This document shows, one piece after another, positions 57,308 through 64,000 of a DNA stretch of 64,000 nt. The notes under the pieces were generated by a model, which had not been told where the DNA came from, did no database searches, and saw only the letters and a program-made list of their open reading frames with translations. Source of the DNA: Ehretia macrophylla (Eukaryota; Streptophyta; Magnoliopsida; Boraginales; Ehretiaceae). Both the position numbers and the translations under genes were made by a program. Every line of letters starts with the position of its first letter. Position 1 is the first letter of the stretch. The DNA lies in contig CM075770.1 in the NCBI GenBank assembly GCA_037974665.1, forward strand, positions 96,406,850 to 96,470,849. The letters run 5' to 3'.

Positions 57308-59666
57308 TGTTGGGAATAAGTATGCCCAAAAGACCACTAACACGTTGTCATTGATATATCTGGATGTTTGAAATGAATAATTAATGTCATCTTACTTATA
57401 AGAGCATGTTTCTCTTTTATATGGTTGATTGTTATATATATGTGTATCTAAGGTCCTTACTTCAAGTGTTGATTTAGGTACGTGGTGGTTACGTACTGAA
57501 GGTCTAAGTCATGGTTACTTGTCAAGCTGAACTATTTAGTACATAACTAAGTAATAGAGCTTGGCACTCTACTATAGTAGATGTTATAGTGGAATAACTT
57601 CCCTTTATGGTAGGGTGATCTACCTTGGTCTTGGATAGGGTTCTAGACTTACTTCACTTATGCATGTGTATGCATTGGACAAGCCACCGTAGGTGTGATA
57701 CTCTAAATACGTACTATCAAAGAAAGAGGCCACGTATACCTACAAGCTTCTAAGTAGGCCAGTACTCTTAACTTTGAGCATATGTGAATGAATTGATGAA
57801 GTCAAGCTCTTGCACTTTGAGTCACTATGGGTGAGATCTTATATATGGGTCAAAAACTCTGTGATTTGGGTGTCTGAACTTGGTTAGGAGGGACATGCAT
57901 ATGTAATAAGGAATCTATAAATTAATCACTCCCTTAGAATGATCTAGGTTGTTCATCCTGAATGTTTGCACAGTAATACATGATGTATTGGTTGTTATAC
58001 TTGTGGGTCGCTCCCTTGGTCAAGTGGATAACTTTTGGATGATGGTTAGATTATGGGTTAGAGGTTCTAAGGAGAAAAAATATAGTCTAAGAGGTAATAG
58101 TACAAATTGGTAAACCTCTTTTGGCTATGAATGAGTATAGAGGGTCAGTGTGGTCATTATCACTTAGTTGGTCCAAAGACTGATTATCATGTATTATTGA
58201 CTAACTCCCGTTCATACAGTAATTATCTTGGAGTGCATCCATAGTGTTTTAGTGGAATAGACTAACGTTAAAATGACAAAATATTGCTAGGAGACTAGCA
58301 AGGGTATTTTGTTCATTTTCAGTGGAAGGATAATTTTGTCTTTGGTCCCCCTTCTAGCCATTTACCTTATAAGTGTCTTTACTAAATAAAGAATTACTAA
58401 ATTGAAGAGATGATATAATTCATTGGCAATTAGAAATCATAAATAAACTTTTCTATTTTTGAAAGGAGTTTCTATTTTGATTATTGGCTGAAATTGAAAA
58501 ATATGATTAAATAAATTATTTAAATGATTAATTAATTGATTAATTGAAATCTTAAAGGCTGATAAGTATTTAAGATAGTTTTTCCAAGTTTAGAGAAAAG
58601 TTATATTCTTAAATAGTATACTAGAGTTGGACTTTGAAATTAATTTAATTAATTGGATAGAGCTCAAAGGTTGAACCATAGTAATATTACACGAGCCATA
58701 GGCTTCGTCGTGCGGGGCTAGGAACCTAATCCTGGGCATGTGGATTGGCTTAGTGTACTAGGCTAGTGTGAACGCAAGGTGTAAAAGGATTTCCATTATA
58801 TTATGGAATTAGAGGATAATCCAAAGTCCTAATTCTTTACTCTTTTGGATTCTGATTAAGACAGAATTACCTTGCATATTTTCACCTATATAAAGACCTC
58901 TACCCCAAACTCTACAATTGCACCATCTCGTTTAAGATATCTCTCTCTCTCTACGAGTAAGCTTTAACTCTTTGAAGAAACTGAAAATAGTTTTTCTTTT
59001 AATTTAGTTTAACAAGATCAAGTCCCACAACTTGATCAACACTTAAGCTGGGATTTGGGATAGAAGGGAAGATCAAAGTTGAGGAACAAAAACTATGCCA
59101 GGCGTGTGGAGCTTCTCAGTCAGCAAAGGTAAAGTTTTCTTAGTTCGTTCTTCGCGATAAGTTATTCCGGAAAACTTTATTTGCTTTTAGAATTAAACTA
59201 TGAACTGTTTAGATATTCAAGTAGCTATTTCATGCTTTATCCGTTTTAAAGATCCATGCATGAATGTTTTCATCTTATTCTTGTTAATTATAGAATTTGA
59301 TTCACGCGATATAACATTTCCCTTCAGTTCCTATATAAAGGAATGTTCTAACACAAAAAAAGCTAGTACACAATTCTTTGTCAGATAAAATAATGCAGCT
59401 TTTCTCTAAAAGCTCTAGTGGGGGCTAGATCTGATTAGTTACACGAATCTCGTGTAGATTAGTCTTGAAGGCTTCATGCGTGGGAAGCTCGTTTCAAAAT
59501 CTACCATTGTTTTGCGTTTAAAGGTAATCCTAAAACTACGCATTAAATTTAATTAGATTAAATTTATTGCATGCTTTTAAATCTACGTGAATAACCATGA
59601 ATGAATACATGAAATTTATTCAGCTGCATAATTAAAATTTTTAATTATCATGTATATTTTCCAATA
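57308..59666 (+). repeat. 5' LTR of Copia-4
   Basis: 2359 bases, TGTTGGGAATAAGTATGCC to TATTTTCCAATA, directly followed by a methionine-type primer site. A strong TATA box (TATATAAA, 58887-58894) lies about 770 bases before the LTR end. The length is large for Copia and recalls the SIRE/Maximus type. Confidence 0.75.
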
Positions 59667-59667
59667 G

Positions 59668-59681
59668 TAGTATCAGAGCCA
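59668..59681 (+). other. Primer-binding site of Copia-4
   Basis: TAGTATCAGAGCCA, close to the initiator-methionine complement TGGTATCAGAG, one base after the LTR. Confidence 0.75.
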
Positions 59682-59715
59682 TCGTTTATACTTATTATGC
59701 AATTTATACAATTAT

Positions 59716-60800
59716 TGTAACGCCCCGAACTCAACCGCACACTACAGGTCAAGTCCGGACCCGGTACATGGACAGAGTCTCCTCTGTACTATGGACTAAC
59801 TGGTACCTGCAAATAATCACATTCAACCCCCAATCTACAACCAAACTTCCCATACAAATCCATCCTTCAATGTCAACATAACCAACAAACTCCTCAAGGT
59901 CATTCGAGCCTTGGAACTCAACAAAAGTATACCAGGCAAGCATGCAAGACATGTTTATAGCAACTTTAAAACATAACTTACTTGTCTTACCACTCTAATT
60001 ATAATTACAAGTCATTCTTATAGATTAAGTTCAACATTCAACCTACTTAGCACACAAGCATGCAATCGAAAGCAGTAAGATCTATTATCAATTATTACAT
60101 GCCAACTACTATACCATCGAGCCACACAAGATTACAACTTTGTTACAACTATCAAATCTATCACTAATACATACAGGGCCACAAGGGTCTCAAAATGAAC
60201 AACAAACAACATCTTTACATAGTCTACACATAACATCTAACCTCAGCATACAAGTATTCACACAAGCTGATCTACTTGAACTTCTTCCTCTTCTTCTACA
60301 GCTACAAGCTGGGGATTCACCTCAGCTTCTCCTAAAACATGTTAAAAGATGAGTGAACAACAAAGTTGCCCAACGAGGGAGGGGATACAGTAAACCGGGG
60401 TGTTTTCACAATTTTTTTTCGTGCAATGCAACATAGACAATAATATAAGTAACACAATAAAACAAGCTAGTTAAACAAGTATATAAACACATTCTAAAAA
60501 GGATACAGTTCATCTTATTGTATTCAATCTCGAACCACGAACCATGATCTTGAAGCAAATGCCGGCAAACCCCTTATTCCTCCAAATGGGTTACTCCAGA
60601 TGTATCCCAATCCTATAACCCATTTCTCCTAAGGTAGGTCCATATGCCCCAACGAGGTGAACCACGCCTCTGGGGTAGTGGAGTATACTCAGCGAGAAAG
60701 GGAATAGGCACTATAGTAGTCGAGCTAGACCGATAGCCCGACGCTGCCTGGAGTTTCTCGACACTACTATGTCCGAGAAGGTTGCGCAACACCTGAGCTT
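59716..60800 (-). repeat. Truncated family B LTR
   Basis: Begins TGTAACGCCCCGAACTC, and follows the order of the solo LTR at 19089 (blocks AACTCCTCAAGG, GAGCCTTGGAA, GCAAATGCCGGCAAACCCC, GAACCACGCCTCTGGGG, AGCCCGACGCTGCC). It stops abruptly within a GGTTGCGCAAC word at about 60795, where Copia pol begins; the remaining two thirds of the LTR are missing. Confidence 0.75.
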
Positions 60801-62200
60801 AAATGGTGTATCACAAAGAAGAAACAAGACTTTGTTGGACATGGTCAGATCAATGATGAGTTATACCTGTTTACCTATTAACCTGTGGGGCCATGCTCTC
60901 CTTACTACGATATATATCTTGAATAGGGTCACTTCCAAATCAATTATAAGCACTCCTTATGAGATCTGGAGAAATAAGAAACCCAGCTTTAAACACGTTA
61001 AAGTATGGGGTTGTCCTGCTTACATCAAAGGCTTAAAACTGAGAAGTTAAAAGTAAGATCTGACAAGGTTAGATTCATTGGTTATTCCAATGACTCGTTA
61101 GGATACAACTTTTATTTCTCTACTAATTAGAGAGTCTTTGTCAGTAGACACGCCATATTCTTGGAGGAGGAGTTCATATAAGAAGGAGGTTTGGGAAGAA
61201 AAGTAAAGTTCAAATAGGGAAACATTGAGTAACTGATTGACCAATGTGAAAGGACTCAATCCAGGATGAAACTATTCAAGAAGAACCAATTGCTTTCCCA
61301 CAATTACTCAAATTTTTTAGGACTCCTCATCCTCCCGTAAGATATAGCTATCTTCATAGTTAGACATAAGAGTTATTCACCTTGGATGATGGTGGCCATA
61401 GTGATGATCCCCTCACCTATGAAGAAGCTATTTCTGATAGGGACTCAGATAGATGACTTGAAGCCATGAAATCTGAAATGGACTCAATGCACACCAATCA
61501 AGTTTTGAATCTTGTAAACCCTCTTGAAGGTATTGTACCTATAGGTTGTAAATGAGTATATATATAAAAAAAGGGTGCAGATGGGAAGGTAAAGACCTTT
61601 AAGGCAAGGTTAGTGGCAAAAGGTTAATGTCAGAGGCAAGAGACTGATGATAAGGAAACCTTCCCGCCAGTAACAATGCTGAAATCCATTAGGATTTTAT
61701 TGGCCATAGCTGCACACTACAATTTTGAGATATGGAAGATGGATGTCAAAACGGTTTTTTTTAATGGCTTCATTAAGGAAGACATTTATATGGAACAATC
61801 AAAGGGTTTTGAATCCATAGGTGAAAGTCACAAAATGTGCAAGCTGAAGAGATCTATCTATGGACTCAAACAAGCCTCAAGGAGCTAGAACCTACATTTT
61901 GATGAGGCTATTAAAACATTCAGCTTCATTAAGAATGAAGACGAACCTTGTGTTTACAAGAAAGTCAGCAATAAAGTAGTTACGTTTCTCATCTTGTATA
62001 TAGATGACATACTATTGATAGAGAACGACATAGGCATGATGTTATCAGTCAAGGTCTATTTATTAGGGACATTCTCCATGAAGGACTTGGGAGAAGCAAC
62101 CTATATCCTAGGGATTCGAATCTATAGAGATAGATCGAAGGGGTTAATAGATCTCTCCCAGAGTATATACATGATAAGGTGTTAAAGAGGTTTAACATGT
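60800..62200 (+). pseudogene. Copia-4 integrase and reverse transcriptase remnant
   Basis: Integrase end (60800-61050: LLDMVRSMMSYTCLPINLWG and KVWGCPAYIKG), then reverse transcriptase (about 61540-62190: MDVKTVFFNG, YGLKQASRS, the YIDDILL box near 61998-62018, MKDLGEATYILGI). The usual Copia order. Many breaks; gag and RNase H are absent. Confidence 0.85.
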
Positions 62201-62312
62201 AGGATTCTAAAAGGGGCTATTACCTTTTAGACATGGCATTCATCTTTCTAGAGCTACGAGTCCTAAGATAGTTGAGAAAAGAGAGAGGATGAATAGGATT
62301 CCATACGCCTAA

Positions 62313-63766
62313 TGTAACGACCCTAACCCGACCCTTCTTAGGATTAGGTCAAAGTCTGCGTTTACTGTCATCGCGGTCTTATGTACATAACTTTTAGTAC
62401 CATTAAAAGAAGAAAAGTATAAAGATCTTTAATAACAACTAGCTATCGAACAATAATCTTGGTACAAAGGGTGTTACAACATCCGAGACATAAAAGCTAC
62501 CCAGCTAAACTAATAACTAGGGTTTCAGCAGCAGCTACCCTTTTACCCGAGAATAATACAAACAAGCTATAACCTTTACAACTTGGATCAAAACATGTCA
62601 AGTAAGAAGCTTCGAGCATGCAATCATTCCACTTTAGCACATAATGTGATTTCCATTTCAAGCTAAGCTGCACCTGTAATGGGGGGAAGAAAAGAGAGTA
62701 AGCTCTTGGGACGCTCAGTAAGGATGGAATAAGAGGGTTTTAAAAACATTTATGGTCAGGCCCTTTTGAAAACCATGATGCGATGCACGTACGATAATAT
62801 CCATATATGGTGAACGGCAAGATACAATAACATATACATTTGAATCACGTACCAATAACAGTAACGACATATAGATAAACAATCAACTATCCTCCCCGAG
62901 GGTAGAGATCGCCAAGCGGGAGTACTTACTCATATTCCGATGTCACTTCCAGAGGTGGCCAGTCCCGAATCGAGATCACAACTTCTTATCTCTCCTAATA
63001 GGGTACTCTGGATTGTACCCGAAATCTACGACCCAACTTCCCAAGGGTGGAGATCTCCAAGCGGGAGAGAGAATAGGACTACGATAGTCACGGAAGCATC
63101 AGCAAGCCCTATACCGCCCGACATTCGTGACAGTTATCGTACTTGAGGTTGCAACCCCCAAATAACACACAAGCATGCACAAGAATTCACGTAACACACA
63201 ATCGATAATTATTTGTACAATTTATGATCACGCATTTTGATAAACACGTAGGTGGAGAATAACAAAAGAGGTTGTCCCCGAATAAGTACCTTTAACAATT
63301 AAAAATATTAATACAAGCAGATAATATAATGTAATCTAGAACAACTCATTGTTGTCACTTAAACATTTAATAAACTCTACTTCAGTTGATAAGTAGATAA
63401 CTATACACATGTTGTAGTCCAAATAAATTCAAGTTTCAATAAGTTTCACATTTTCCGGTAATCCAGTAATCTTATTTAGCTAAACCAATCATTAATTTAG
63501 AGTATAGTAACTAATTCTCAGAACTTAGACTGGTATTTCAGTTCATCTAACTTATAATTTCTAATTCAATTATTAGACTTATTAGTAGTACTCCCTTCAT
63601 TCAACCCTAATTCCGTACTTGTATCACATTAGAAGAGCAACTCTTGTGGCAATATAGTTTGAAGTTAATCTAAATATAAGAAACATCTATTTAATTTCAT
63701 AATAAGTGTAGGTATAGTTAGATAAATAATTTCTAAAGAATCTTGTGAGTACCCAATAAATCCTAA
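62313..63766 (-). repeat. Family A LTR, 3' portion, minus strand
   Basis: Starts TGTAACGACCCTAACCCG, the reverse complement of the end of the LTR at 10981-13379, and follows it backward through the GGGAGTTGGGTCGTAGAT block (as its complement, near 63031). It stops at 63766 where another copy begins in the opposite direction. Roughly the last 1.3 kb of the LTR is represented. Confidence 0.75.
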
Positions 63767-64000
63767 TGTAATACCCGAGCCCGTCCATGTATTTACAAGT
63801 ATTTATTTATGTTTGTTTCTTTCGTTATTTTTGGAAAATGTGCCTTTGTGATTATTTGCCTGCATTTAATCTATAGTTAATTGTCTTACTATTTTAAAAT
63901 CAATTGGTATTATGATTAATAGTAACCTATTATTAGGTGTTCTTATAACATTAATTAACATTAAGCTTAGGATCGTTACAGGGATGTAAAGCTCCATATC
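63767..64000 (+). repeat. Family A LTR start, running off the window
   Basis: TGTAATACCCGAGCCCGTCC onward, nearly identical to 10981 onward for the 234 bases visible. It appears to have inserted into the minus-strand family A LTR on its left; the five bases before it are CCTAA. Confidence 0.85.

Larger units (their letters stand above)
57308..62312 (+). mobile_element. Copia element, rearranged and truncated (Copia-4)
   Basis: 5' LTR 57308-59666, primer site 59668-59681, then about 35 bases of leader, a piece of family B LTR (59716-60800), then integrase and reverse transcriptase of a Copia (60800-62200). gag and protease are missing. The right end is lost at the family A LTR at 62313. That the LTR and the pol part belong to one element is likely from strand and order but not proven. 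Confidence 0.65.

Noticed and set aside
1-64000. tRNA, rRNA, snRNA and microRNA genes
   Set aside because: No cloverleaf or conserved rRNA wording noticed by eye on either strand; TGGTATCAGAG words are retrotransposon primer sites, not tRNA genes.

Overview
The window is nuclear DNA of a flowering plant, most likely a eudicot. The evidence is spliced plant genes with GT-AG introns, long Ty1/Copia and Ty3/Gypsy LTR retrotransposons, hAT-type non-autonomous elements, and plant tRNA-type primer-binding sites. I cannot name the species. About three quarters of the window is LTR retrotransposon sequence. I see only two convincing host genes, both on the minus strand: a heavy-metal-associated isoprenylated protein gene of the HIPP family (5198-5800, two exons, 153 aa) and an aspartic proteinase-like gene of the ASPL1 type (37265-44952, ten exons, 542 aa, with an inferred intron phase that closes at every junction).

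Layout. 1-4143: 3' part of a plus-strand Copia element with its 3' LTR, apparently inserted into a minus-strand Copia whose 5' LTR and primer site remain at 4144-4925. 4926-6869: HIPP gene and its flanks. 6870-33483: one minus-strand Gypsy element of the Tat/Retand type (about 9.6 kb without its guests), recognised by two matching LTRs, a TTGGCGCC-type primer site, a purine tract and near-identical flanking 5-mers. It carries gag-pol on the minus strand and, between integrase and the 3' LTR, an opposite-strand gene with its own TATA box and poly(A) signal. Its guests are a hAT-type MITE (7617-8124); a Copia-type solo LTR (9372-15265), itself split by a probable mitochondrial DNA insert that is split in turn by a 2.4 kb Gypsy-type solo LTR (10981-13379); a 3.6 kb solo LTR (19089-22729); and a 6.9 kb element with two 2.5 kb LTRs, gag but no recognisable pol (23042-29958).

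33484-37264: intergenic DNA with one small solo LTR. 37265-44952: the ASPL1-type gene. 44953-50756: AT-rich intergenic DNA, a 1.9 kb solo LTR and a lone RNase H-like fragment. 50757-56071: a nearly whole, fairly young minus-strand Copia element with a perfect target duplication. 56077-64000: a pile-up of broken Copia and long-LTR Gypsy pieces running off the right edge.

The two host genes are not functionally linked. HIPP proteins bind metals at membranes through a lipid anchor; ASPL1-type proteins are secreted or membrane-anchored pepsin-like enzymes. The most interesting signals are the antisense gene of the Tat/Retand element, a cluster of four perfect CACGTG boxes just upstream of a TATA box in one LTR family, a sequence block shared by otherwise different long LTR families, and the mitochondrial-looking insert. 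All family names come from recognising motifs by eye; no database search was possible.
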